This document shows positions 7,055 through 13,958 of a stretch of DNA of 14,002 nucleotides, in pieces. The DNA is from Synergistaceae bacterium (GTDB taxonomy: Bacteria > Synergistota > Synergistia > Synergistales > Aminobacteriaceae). The notes below the pieces were generated by a model, which did no database searches, had not been told where the DNA came from, and saw only the letters and a list, made by a program, of their open reading frames with translations. Where the stretch lies: NCBI GenBank assembly GCA_031273365.1, contig JAISSA010000265.1, positions 1 through 14,002 on the forward strand, read 5' to 3'. Positions within the stretch are counted from its first letter, which is position 1. Every line of letters begins with the position of its first letter. A program made the position numbers and the translations under genes.

Positions 7055-7693
7055 TTAATCTTCCAACAGCTCCTCCAGAGTCACTACCCCATACTTCAGC
7101 GCAAGCAACAGCGCCTCCGTTTTATTTTTGGACCCCAGCTTGTCGTAGATGGAGGCGAGATGGGTCTGCACGGTGCGCTCACTGATGAAAAGCCTCCCCG
7201 CAACCTCCTTGCTGGACAGTCCCTTGGCCGCGAGGACAAGCACCTCGCGTTCACGCGTCGAAAGCTGTTCGGGATCGAAATCCCTCTCTCCCATTACCGA
7301 GGCGACCTCCGGGTCGAGGTAAAGCCCCCCCCGCGCCACCGTCGCGATCGCCGCCGTCAGCTCCTTCGGAGTGACGGTCTTCAGGACAAAACCCCGCGCC
7401 CCGGCGCGCAGGGACGCCATCACGTACTGCTGCGCGTCGTAGGAGGTCAGCATGATCGTCGCCGTCGGCAACCCCGCTTCCTTGACCTTCTGAACGACGG
7501 AAACCCCATCCATACCCGGCATGCGAATATCCAGGAGCGCCACATCGGGCTTCAGTTCCTGAATCTGCTGCCACGCCTTCAGGCCGTCCTCCGCTTCCCC
7601 AAGGAGTTCAAGAGAACTCTCACGCCGCAGAAATTCACCAATTCCCGCCCTCGTCAGGGGATGATCATCCGCCAGTACCACTTTAATCGGCAT
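7055..7693 (-). CDS. Response regulator, NarL/FixJ family
   Basis: A 212-residue two-component DNA-binding regulator. The receiver domain (about 3-120) has the acidic pair Asp9/Asp10, the phospho-acceptor Asp55 in LLDIRMPGMDG, Thr83 and Lys105. The output domain is a LuxR-type helix-turn-helix (about 144-205, with LSTREREVLVLAAKGLSSKE and the recognition segment SERTVQTHLASIYDKL). The ATG at 7693 has AAGGAG about ten bases upstream. The HisKA_3-type kinase follows directly, the usual partner for NarL-type regulators, so the two form one system. Target genes are unknown; neighbouring envelope genes are only a guess. A 424-base gap to the HD gene start holds that gene and no promoter I am confident in. 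Confidence 0.95.
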   Translation of the reverse strand: MPIKVVLADDHPLTRAGIGEFLRRESSLELLGEAEDGLKAWQQIQELKPDVALLDIRMPGMDGVSVVQKVKEAGLPTATIMLTSYDAQQYVMASLRAGARGFVLKTVTPKELTAAIATVARGGLYLDPEVASVMGERDFDPEQLSTREREVLVLAAKGLSSKEVAGRLFISERTVQTHLASIYDKLGSKNKTEALLLALKYGVVTLEELLED

Positions 7694-7833
7694 GAAAAAT
7701 TGTCTCCTTCCACAGAACTTTTTTATTTTACAGGTATCTTTATGAAAAGAGCGTATCAGCCTGCAAAAGTGGTCACAACGGCAAAGCTACTGACGCTCGA
7801 CTGCATAACCCGGTAAGCGCTCAGGGAAATATC

Positions 7834-7905
7834 GGGAATTCCCAAGTCAGAGGGGGAGGAGCAGAGCCCGTTCGCCCCCGGGGCCCGAAGCCCGCCCCGC
7901 CGAAA
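7834..7905 (-). repeat. GC-rich dyads in the gap after the HD gene
   Basis: The 232-base gap between the response regulator and the HD gene holds no convincing gene. It contains the palindrome GGGAATTCCC (7834-7843) and an imperfect stem closed by GGGGG (7852-7856) and CCCCC (7875-7879). A run of GC-rich pairs including a GGGC-TTCGG-GCCC hairpin on the minus strand lies close after the HD stop. No T-tract follows, so a plain intrinsic terminator is not supported. It could slow transcription or protect the upstream mRNA. Confidence 0.35.
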
Positions 7906-7925
7906 GTCCCGACGCTTCCCTGCGG

Positions 7926-8501
7926 CTAAGCTCCCGGCAGGCCGATCGCTTTTTCGATGGGGCGCAGAGCCGCGATGGTCTCTCCTATGAGCTCGTCCAG
8001 CGGAACGCCCATTTTCTCAGCGCCCTTCTGAATGATCTCCCGGTCCACGCCCCGGGCGAAGGTCTTGTCCTTCCACTTCTTTTTGACGGACTTCACCTCG
8101 AGGTCCGACAGGGACTTCGAGGGGCGGACGAGCCCGGCCGTAATGACGAGGCCCGTCAGCTCGTCAATGGCGAAAAGGGTCCTTTCCATGTCGTTCATCG
8201 GCTCGACGTCGGAACAGATCCCGTAGCCGTGCGACTGCACCGCGTGGATGATTTCCTCGTCCACCCCGGCCTCGCGCAGCAGGGTCGGCGCAAGGTTACA
8301 GTGCCGGGCGGGCTCGCTCATCGTCTGTTCCCAGTCGATATCGTGCAGGATGCCGACCACGCCCCACAACTCCTCGTCGCCTCCCGCTCTGCGCGCAAAA
8401 TGACGCATCGTCCCCTCGACGGCAAACGCGTGTTTGATATGGCTTTCGTCCTGATTGTACTTCCTCAAAAGCGACAGAGCCTCTTCCCTGCTCGGAACCA
8501 A
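7926..8501 (-). CDS. HD-domain phosphohydrolase
   Basis: A 191-residue soluble protein of the HDIG/HD phosphohydrolase type, a family that hydrolyses phosphate esters of nucleotides or cyclic nucleotides using bound metal. The N-terminus (PSREEALSLLRKYNQDESHI) is typical of the small stand-alone HDIG group. Metal ligands visible are His24, the HD pair His53-Asp54 (ILHDIDW) and Asp113 (AIDELTG). His67 and His91 provide further likely ligands. The start is a TTG at 8501 with AGGGGG eight bases upstream; the longer frame overlaps the dCMP deaminase gene and is a shadow. It follows dCMP deaminase, so a nucleotide substrate is plausible but unproven. A copy of the double-hairpin repeat lies in the 92-base gap between them. 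Confidence 0.88.
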   Translation of the reverse strand: MVPSREEALSLLRKYNQDESHIKHAFAVEGTMRHFARRAGGDEELWGVVGILHDIDWEQTMSEPARHCNLAPTLLREAGVDEEIIHAVQSHGYGICSDVEPMNDMERTLFAIDELTGLVITAGLVRPSKSLSDLEVKSVKKKWKDKTFARGVDREIIQKGAEKMGVPLDELIGETIAALRPIEKAIGLPGA

Positions 8502-8545
8502 GTTCGTTTCCCCCTCACTGTGATTGTAAACACTTAAAGCAAAAC

Positions 8546-8605
8546 CATGGGGTTCCGCCCCAAACCCCGCAGGGGACTTGTCCACTGACCCCGTTAATAT
8601 TTTTC
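8546..8605 (-). repeat. Double-hairpin interspersed repeat, copy B
   Basis: Lies between dCMP deaminase and the HD gene, in the same orientation relative to transcription as copies A and C. Hairpin 1 (8570-8587) has one mismatch in its 8-bp stem and hairpin 2 is shortened by a non-pairing inner base. The TTAA at its edge supplies the stop codon of the deaminase gene. Confidence 0.85.
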
Positions 8606-9133
8606 CGGCTTCGACCTTTCTCCGAACAGCGAAGAACGCCTCATCCACTCCCTTGCTTCGTCCAGTTTTTCCGCGGGAATGGCCTCGAAGACGACGTCCG
8701 TCTCTTCCCTCAGCTCGACCGCCAGCCTGTCGGGGTAGGGCTCCATATAGACAACCCGCAGGATCCCCGCGTTCAATATGGACTTCGTGCAGAACGAACA
8801 GGGCTCGTGGGTGCAGTAAACCGTGCCGCCCTCCGTACTGATTCCCATCCGCGCGGCCTGCGCGATGGCGTTTCCCTCGGCGTGCGAGCCCCGGCACATC
8901 TCCTGTCGCTCTCCGGACGGAATTTTCAGCAGCTCGCGCAGGCACCCGACCGCCGAACAGTGGGCGGTTCCCGTGGGCGCTCCGTTGTACCCCGTGCTGA
9001 CGATCTGGCGTCCACGCACGATGACCGCCCCCACCTGCCTGCGGATACAGGTGCTCCGCATTGCCGCCATCATCGCGATCGCCAGGAAATACGTATCCCA
9101 GTCCGGCCTCACGCCCTCATTTTTCAGATTCAA
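8594..9133 (-). CDS. dCMP deaminase / ComEB-type zinc deaminase
   Basis: A 179-residue cytosolic zinc enzyme that turns dCMP into dUMP, feeding thymidylate synthesis; the ComE operon protein 2 group. The catalytic HAE is at 84-86 and the zinc motif PCSFC at 111-115. Cys59, Cys64 and Cys80 form the additional cysteine set seen in ComEB-like proteins. The start is a TTG at 9133 with AGAGGA nine bases upstream. A GTG eight codons in would give the common MRPDWD start but has a Shine-Dalgarno site only two bases away, so TTG is preferred. The last codons and the stop TAA derive from an edge of repeat copy B. It is the first gene of the minus-strand series and is divergent from the deacetylase. 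Confidence 0.93.
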   Translation of the reverse strand: MNLKNEGVRPDWDTYFLAIAMMAAMRSTCIRRQVGAVIVRGRQIVSTGYNGAPTGTAHCSAVGCLRELLKIPSGERQEMCRGSHAEGNAIAQAARMGISTEGGTVYCTHEPCSFCTKSILNAGILRVVYMEPYPDRLAVELREETDVVFEAIPAEKLDEAREWMRRSSLFGERSKPEKY

Positions 9134-9167
9134 CAGCCCTGTCCTCTGGCGCAGATTTTAAAAACAC

Positions 9168-9196
9168 ATTATAGTAATTTATATACCATCGATGAT
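9168..9196 (-). promoter_or_regulatory. Possible promoter of dCMP deaminase
   Basis: A perfect TATAAT (9173-9168, minus strand) sits in an A/T-rich island in the 138-base divergent gap, about 35 bases before the TTG start. The -35 position (ATCATC at 17-base spacing) is a poor match, so confidence is low. No convincing plus-strand promoter for the deacetylase could be picked out in the same island. Confidence 0.35.
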
Positions 9197-9271
9197 AAGA
9201 AGGCAAGCGCGGTAAGAAGACCCAAATCCGGAAGACATGTGAATTGGACAAAATCAGGGAAGAGGACAGGC

Positions 9272-10009
9272 ATGACAGGATCGGCAGGCAAAATGAAAAC
9301 AACAGGGAAACCGGGGCATCTGCACGGACTCGAACGCGGAATGACGGTCGCGCTGCTGGGTCTTTTTCTGTGCGTTCAGTGGGGGCCTCTTTCCGACGAA
9401 AGAGGAAAATGGGGCATTGCCGCCGGCGATCCCTTCGTGAAGGAGATCGTTCTGACCTTCGACGACGGCCCCCGCGAGTCGGGGATATACGAGCTGATCT
9501 CGACCCTGCGGAGGCTCGACGTCCGGGGCACGTTTTTTCTGGTCGGCAAGTTCGCCGAACGCTACGGGTTCATAACGCGCGACATCGACGAGGCCGGACA
9601 CGAGATCGAAAACCACAGCTACACGCACCCCAGGCTTTACACCCTCTGGACGGAAAAGGTCATGCGCGAGGTGGAACGCTGCAACGAGGTCGTGGACCGT
9701 CTGGGGATACGGGTTCCCCGCTTCATGCGTCCGCCCGGCGGCGGCTTCAATCTCGTCATCTTCGACGCCATGCGGCGCATGAACATGAAGCTGGGGCTCT
9801 GGAGCGTGAACACCGCCGATTACACGGGCAGGAGCGCACAGGCCATCGCGTCTCAGGTTCTCGGAGACGCCCGTCCCGGCGCCATCATCCTGATGCACTC
9901 GGGCGTTCCCGCGACCGTCGAGGCGCTGCCCGAAATCGTGACGGCCCTGCGCGGACGAGGGTATCGTTTCGTCACCCTGCAGGAACTGTGGGACGGAGGG
10001 TCAATATGA
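9272..10009 (+). CDS. Membrane-anchored or secreted polysaccharide deacetylase (NodB domain)
   Basis: A 245-residue carbohydrate esterase 4 enzyme that removes acetyl groups from N-acetylated sugars such as peptidoglycan or exopolysaccharide outside the cytoplasmic membrane. A hydrophobic segment at about 24-37 preceded by Lys/Arg works as a signal peptide or anchor. NodB motifs follow in order: TFDDGP (62-67, Asp64/Asp65), HSYTH (115-119, metal ligands), RPPGGGFN (153-160), WSVNTADY (177-184) and ILMHSG (206-211). The catalytic and metal residues all look intact. The ATG at 9272 has AGAGGA about six bases upstream; ATGs at 9293 and 9341 are weaker alternatives. Its stop overlaps the next gene's start as ATGA, so it is in an operon with the ABC exporter, suggesting a common role in the envelope. 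The substrate is unknown. Confidence 0.93.
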   Translation: MTGSAGKMKTTGKPGHLHGLERGMTVALLGLFLCVQWGPLSDERGKWGIAAGDPFVKEIVLTFDDGPRESGIYELISTLRRLDVRGTFFLVGKFAERYGFITRDIDEAGHEIENHSYTHPRLYTLWTEKVMREVERCNEVVDRLGIRVPRFMRPPGGGFNLVIFDAMRRMNMKLGLWSVNTADYTGRSAQAIASQVLGDARPGAIILMHSGVPATVEALPEIVTALRGRGYRFVTLQELWDGGSI

Positions 10010-11871
10010 CGGAAGGAACGGGAATGACGGCGGAGACGAAAACGCCGGAGGCCGAAAAGCAGGGCGCCGTTGCCCTGCTGTGGGAGATTTCGTCCGGAAG
10101 CAGGGCGCTTTATCTCGTCTCCCTTCTGTCGATGCTGCTCGCGATCTTCTGCAACTTCCTGCTGCCGCAGGTGGTGCGTTTTGTCGTGGACAACGTGATC
10201 GGCGGGATGCCTGTGGCGGAGGCGTCGCTGTGGGCGCGTCTGAGCGGCGACCTTCGGGCTCTGCACGAAAACCGCATGGCCGTCGGCGTGTTCATTGGCC
10301 TGTCCGTGATGGGGATCGCCGTTGTGGGCGGATTTTTCAGCTTCCTTCATCACAGGACGCTCGCGGCGGCGGCGGATGGGCTGATAAAACGCCTCCGCGA
10401 CAGGCTCTACTCGCACATCCAGCTCCTTCCCTACGAATGGCACATCGGAATACAGACGGGCGACATCATCCAGCGCTGCACGTCCGACGTGGACATCGTG
10501 CGAAGTTTCGTCTTCAGCCAGCTCGTCGAGATCGTTCGCGCCATCGTTCTGGTCGTTTACGCCTGCTCCATCCTCTTTCCCATAAACGTGACGCTGTCGC
10601 TGGCCTCGTTCGCCTTCCTGCCCGTGATCTTTGTCTACTCGTTCCTGTTTCTTCGCAGGGCCACCGTGAAGTTTCTGGCCGCGGACGAGGCGGAGGGACA
10701 GCTTCTCGCCACGGCGCAGGAGAACTTTACGGGCGTCCGCGTCGTGCGGGCGTTCGGGCGGGAGCGCTACGAGGTCGAGCGCTTCGACCGGCAGAACCGG
10801 CAGTTCGCCGAGCTCTGGATGGAGCTGGGCAGGATGCTCAGCACGTACTGGGGTCTGGGGGACATGCTCACCGGCCTTCAGATGGTGACGATCTGCGCGG
10901 CGGGCGCGTGGCTGGCCGCGGATGGAGCCGTCACGATCGGCGAGTTCATCGTGTTCCTGACGTACAACTCGATGATCATATGGCCGGTGCGCGGGCTGGG
11001 GCGGGTCCTCGCCGAGGCGGGAAAGACCGGCGTGTCCCTCGGGCGCATTCGGGAGATCCTGGACACGCCGCCCGAAATCGATCCGCCGGACGCCCTCGAA
11101 ACCCCGATAGACGGAGATATAGAGTTCGATCACGTTCGATTTTCCTACGGCGACGTTCCGGTCCTGCGCGACGTCTCGTTCACGGCGAGGCGAGGGACCA
11201 CGCTCGGCATCCTCGGCGCGGCCGGGTCGGGCAAGACGACGCTGGCGCACCTTCTGTGCAGGCTGTACGACCTTCGGGACGGGGACGGGCAGATACGCAT
11301 CGGCGGGGTGGACATCAGGAAATACCGGCGCTCGTGGCTGCGCGGGAACGTGGGTATCGTCCTCCAGGAGCCTTTTCTCTACTCCCGCACGATCCGCGAA
11401 AACGTCGCGTCGCTCTCCCCGCGATACTCCATCGAACGAATCCGGGAAGCGGCGGCCATATCCCGGGTGGACGACGACATCGAGCGGTTCGCGTCGGGAT
11501 ACGACACCCTTGTGGGCGAGCGCGGGGTCACGCTCTCCGGCGGGCAGAAGCAGAGGGTGGCGATCGCCCGGACAATCCTCAAAAGATCGCCGATCATGAT
11601 ATTCGACGACTCGCTTTCCGCGGTGGACACCGAAACGGAGGCGGAGATAAGGTCGATGCTGCGCCGGCGGACCCAGGGCGTCACCACCATCATCATCGCC
11701 CACAGGATCACCTCCGTCTCAGCCGCCGACAGGGTCATGGTGATGGAGGACGGCAGGATCGCGGAAATCGGAACCCCCGCCGAGCTGATGGAGCGAGACG
11801 GCATCTACCGACGCATCCGGGACATGCAGCGAAACGTAGAAGAAGACCCAACCGAGAACGGAGCTTTATAA
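10006..11871 (+). CDS. ABC exporter half-transporter, non-catalytic partner
   Basis: A 621-residue type IV (MsbA/LmrA-like) exporter half with six membrane helices (about 33-330) followed by an ATPase domain. Walker A GAAGSGKTT is at 404-412, the Q loop at Gln454, a canonical signature LSGGQ at 510-514 and the switch His at 566. Walker B is IMIFDDSLSAVD: the catalytic Glu is replaced by Asp535, as in the degenerate-site subunit of heterodimeric exporters such as TM287/288 and BmrCD. The partner encoded 133 bases downstream has the opposite features. The start ATG at 10006 has GGAGGG five bases upstream and overlaps the deacetylase stop. The substrate cannot be read from sequence; drug, lipid or peptide are all possible, and the deacetylase neighbour hints at an envelope component. 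Confidence 0.94.
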   Translation: MTEGTGMTAETKTPEAEKQGAVALLWEISSGSRALYLVSLLSMLLAIFCNFLLPQVVRFVVDNVIGGMPVAEASLWARLSGDLRALHENRMAVGVFIGLSVMGIAVVGGFFSFLHHRTLAAAADGLIKRLRDRLYSHIQLLPYEWHIGIQTGDIIQRCTSDVDIVRSFVFSQLVEIVRAIVLVVYACSILFPINVTLSLASFAFLPVIFVYSFLFLRRATVKFLAADEAEGQLLATAQENFTGVRVVRAFGRERYEVERFDRQNRQFAELWMELGRMLSTYWGLGDMLTGLQMVTICAAGAWLAADGAVTIGEFIVFLTYNSMIIWPVRGLGRVLAEAGKTGVSLGRIREILDTPPEIDPPDALETPIDGDIEFDHVRFSYGDVPVLRDVSFTARRGTTLGILGAAGSGKTTLAHLLCRLYDLRDGDGQIRIGGVDIRKYRRSWLRGNVGIVLQEPFLYSRTIRENVASLSPRYSIERIREAAAISRVDDDIERFASGYDTLVGERGVTLSGGQKQRVAIARTILKRSPIMIFDDSLSAVDTETEAEIRSMLRRRTQGVTTIIIAHRITSVSAADRVMVMEDGRIAEIGTPAELMERDGIYRRIRDMQRNVEEDPTENGAL

Positions 11872-11892
11872 TATCAGCGTCAGTGCTTTAAT

Positions 11893-11945
11893 AGATGGGG
11901 TCAGGGGATTCATCCCCTGCGGGGTATGGGGCGGGGCCCCATGTC
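11893..11945 (+). repeat. Double-hairpin interspersed repeat, copy C
   Basis: Lies in the 133-base gap between the two ABC genes. Hairpin 1 is CAGGGGAT/ATCCCCTG with a 2-base loop (11902-11919). Hairpin 2 is ATGGGGC/GCCCCAT with a 3-base loop (11926-11942). Both differ from copy A by changes that keep base pairing. Confidence 0.85.
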
Positions 11946-11979
11946 TTCGGCTGTTGTCTTTATATTTGGTTGTTATGTT

Positions 11980-11985
11980 TATAAT
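11980..11985 (+). promoter_or_regulatory. Possible -10 box before the second ABC gene
   Basis: A perfect TATAAT lies in an A/T-rich stretch 20 bases before the ATG. The closest -35-like hexamer, TTGTCT (11954-11959), is 20 bases away, longer than usual. It may give this gene some transcription of its own besides read-through. Confidence 0.35.
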
Positions 11986-12004
11986 TATGAAAGCTGAGGC
12001 CTGA

Positions 12005-13870
12005 ATGCATTACGACGACGATATTTCCGAGAAATCCTTCAATCTCAGGACATGGGCCGCGATGGGCCCTTTCTTCCGCCCCTGGCGCGGAATGGTGGCG
12101 AAGGCGTTGCTTCTCATGCTGGTGTGCTCGCTGATCGACGTCTTCATTCCCCTGTATCAGAAGTACTTTATCGACGCCTTCATCGTCCCGCGCAGGACGG
12201 ACGGGATCCTTGCCGCGACGGTGGTCGGGGTCCTCGTCATGGTCGTCAGCCTTGTGTGCGTCGTGCTTTTCACGAGGATGGCGATACGCGTCGAGATGGG
12301 GTTCTCCCGCGACCTGAAAAAGGCGTGCTTCGACCATCTCCAGACGCTTTCGCTCTCGTACTACAACACGACGCCGGTCGGTTACATCATAGCCCGTGTC
12401 CTGTCGGACACCGACAAAATCGGGCTTCTGATCGCCTGGGGGCTTGTGGACCTGATGTGGGGGCTGTCGTACGTCGTCTTCGCCGTCGTGGCGATGCTGC
12501 TGCTCGATTTTCGGCTCGGGCTGTGGGTCGCGGTGATGATGCCGATAATGGCGGCGGTCACGACGTGGTTTCAGAACAGGATCCTGCGCCACAACAGGAA
12601 GGTGAGGCGCACGAATTCGCTGATAACGGGATCGTTCAACGAGGGAATTCTCGGCGCGCGCACGTCGAAGACCCTCGTGATCGAGGACATCAGCGCGGCG
12701 GAGTTCTCCGGCCTGACCGGCGAGATGTACCGGGCGTCGGTGCGGGCGGCGGCCCTGAGCGCCATCTACACGCCCGTGATGATGGGCTTCGGCGCGCTTG
12801 CCGTGTCCATGATGCTCATTCAGGGCTCCGGATACGTGCAGGATGGTTCCATGGCGTTTGGAACCCTGTCGGCGATGATCTCCTACGCCGTCGGCATTTT
12901 CGAGCCAATACAGCATCTTTCCCGTTTCTTCTCGGACGCGACCTCGACTCAGGCGAACATCGAACGCGTGGACGCGCTGCTGAACCAGAAACCCGAGATC
13001 ACGGATGCCCCGGAGGTGCGGGAAATTTACGGCGACAGCTTCAGCCCGAGGCGCGAGAACTGGGAGCCGATCGTGGGCGGCGTCCGCTTCGACGACGTGA
13101 GCTTCAAATACCCCGACGGCGACGAGTACGTGCTCTCGCACTTCAGCCTGGGCGTTCCGGCGGGGACCTGCGTGGCCATCGTCGGGGAGACGGGCGCGGG
13201 GAAATCCACGCTGGTGAACCTCGTCTGCCGGTTTTTCGAGCCCGTGTCCGGAAGGATCCTGATCGACGGCCGGGATTACAGGGAGCGCTCGCAGTTGTGG
13301 CTGCACTCGAACATCGGCTGCGTCCTGCAAAGCCCGCACCTTTTCTCCGGAACGGTCCGCGACAACATCCGCTACGGACGCCTCGACGCGACCGACGCGG
13401 AGATCATGGAGGCGGCCCGCCTTGTGTCGGCCGATTCCGTCCTGGCGAAGCTGCCCATGGGGCTGGACAGCGACGTCGGCGAGGGAGGCGACCGCCTTTC
13501 GACGGGCGAGAAGCAGCTCATCTCGTTTGCGCGGGCGGTGCTGGCCGATCCGCGAATTTTCATCCTGGACGAGGCCACGTCGTCGATAGACACCGAGACG
13601 GAGCGGCTGATACAGAACGCGATAGCGAAGGTCCTGAGCGGCCGGACGTCCTTCCTGATCGCCCATCGCCTTTCGACGATCCGGGCCGCCGACCTGATCC
13701 TCGTGGTGCAGGACGGGAAGATCGTCGAGCAGGGCACGCACCGCGAGCTGCTGCGCAAAAAAGGCCGCTACCTGAAGCTCTGGGCAATGCAGTACGAGGA
13801 GGACATCATTTCACAAAAACAGGAAGAAAATCAACGAAGTCAGGGGACTGAGCCCTATGGCTTTGCTTAA
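12005..13870 (+). CDS. ABC exporter half-transporter, catalytic partner
   Basis: A 621-residue exporter half with six membrane helices (about 30-315) and an ATPase domain. Walker A GETGAGKST is at 394-402, the Q loop at Gln442, Walker B ILDEATSSID with the catalytic Glu523, and the switch His at 554. The signature is LSTGEKQ (498-504) instead of LSGGQ. A normal catalytic Glu with a degenerate signature is the counterpart of the upstream subunit, so the pair should make one working and one degenerate ATP site. Between the membrane part and Walker A lies a linker (about 340-358) with an extra basic stretch. The ATG at 12005 has GAGG five bases upstream. The last dozen residues (QRSQGTEPYGFA) come from a remnant of the double-hairpin repeat, so the tail is probably not a conserved part of the protein. 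Confidence 0.94.
   Translation: MHYDDDISEKSFNLRTWAAMGPFFRPWRGMVAKALLLMLVCSLIDVFIPLYQKYFIDAFIVPRRTDGILAATVVGVLVMVVSLVCVVLFTRMAIRVEMGFSRDLKKACFDHLQTLSLSYYNTTPVGYIIARVLSDTDKIGLLIAWGLVDLMWGLSYVVFAVVAMLLLDFRLGLWVAVMMPIMAAVTTWFQNRILRHNRKVRRTNSLITGSFNEGILGARTSKTLVIEDISAAEFSGLTGEMYRASVRAAALSAIYTPVMMGFGALAVSMMLIQGSGYVQDGSMAFGTLSAMISYAVGIFEPIQHLSRFFSDATSTQANIERVDALLNQKPEITDAPEVREIYGDSFSPRRENWEPIVGGVRFDDVSFKYPDGDEYVLSHFSLGVPAGTCVAIVGETGAGKSTLVNLVCRFFEPVSGRILIDGRDYRERSQLWLHSNIGCVLQSPHLFSGTVRDNIRYGRLDATDAEIMEAARLVSADSVLAKLPMGLDSDVGEGGDRLSTGEKQLISFARAVLADPRIFILDEATSSIDTETERLIQNAIAKVLSGRTSFLIAHRLSTIRAADLILVVQDGKIVEQGTHRELLRKKGRYLKLWAMQYEEDIISQKQEENQRSQGTEPYGFA
13831..13860 (+). repeat. Truncated remnant of the double-hairpin repeat, copy D
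   Basis: The stretch around GTCAGGGGACTGAGCCC matches the left half of copies A-C, including the preceding ATCAACG (ATTAACG in A and B). Hairpin 2 is missing. It is translated as the C-terminal tail of the second ABC subunit. Confidence 0.5.
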
Positions 13871-13871
13871 G

Positions 13872-13900
13872 TTGTGGACAAGCGATGAGTGATGTATAAT
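13872..13900 (+). promoter_or_regulatory. Near-consensus sigma-70 promoter
   Basis: TTGTGG (13872-13877), a 17-base spacer and a perfect TATAAT (13895-13900), just past the second ABC gene. The expected start is near 13907. What it transcribes is not in the window: the only coding signal downstream is on the other strand. It could serve a small RNA, an antisense RNA or a gene beyond the edge. Confidence 0.55.
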
Positions 13901-13913
13901 GAGGCCGACAGAA

Positions 13914-13958
13914 GGGGATGTCGAACCCCAATTACTAAATTCCCCGGTCTAACCGGTG
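13914..13958 (+). other. Small hairpins downstream of the promoter
   Basis: GGGG (13914-13917) can pair with CCCC at 13926-13929 or with CCCC at 13942-13945, giving two alternative folds. CCGGT-CTA-ACCGG (about 13944-13956) is a further perfect stem. The latter contains the stop codon of the convergent gene on the minus strand. No T-tract follows either on the plus or the minus strand. Confidence 0.35.

Noticed and set aside
7700..7740. A possible TAAAAT -10 box for the response regulator.
   Set aside because: The hexamer is present in an A/T-rich stretch, but no acceptable -35 box lies at 16-18 bases, so I did not list it.
7743..7817. A 24-codon plus-strand open frame beginning MKRAYQPAKV in the gap before the response regulator.
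   Set aside because: It has only a weak ribosome-binding site, no recognisable promoter, and lies in a non-coding-looking gap; an open frame this short is expected by chance.
9244..10005. An open frame running upstream of the first ABC gene through the deacetylase region.
   Set aside because: This part is the wrong frame of the deacetylase gene. The real ABC start is the ATG at 10006 with a GGAGGG site.
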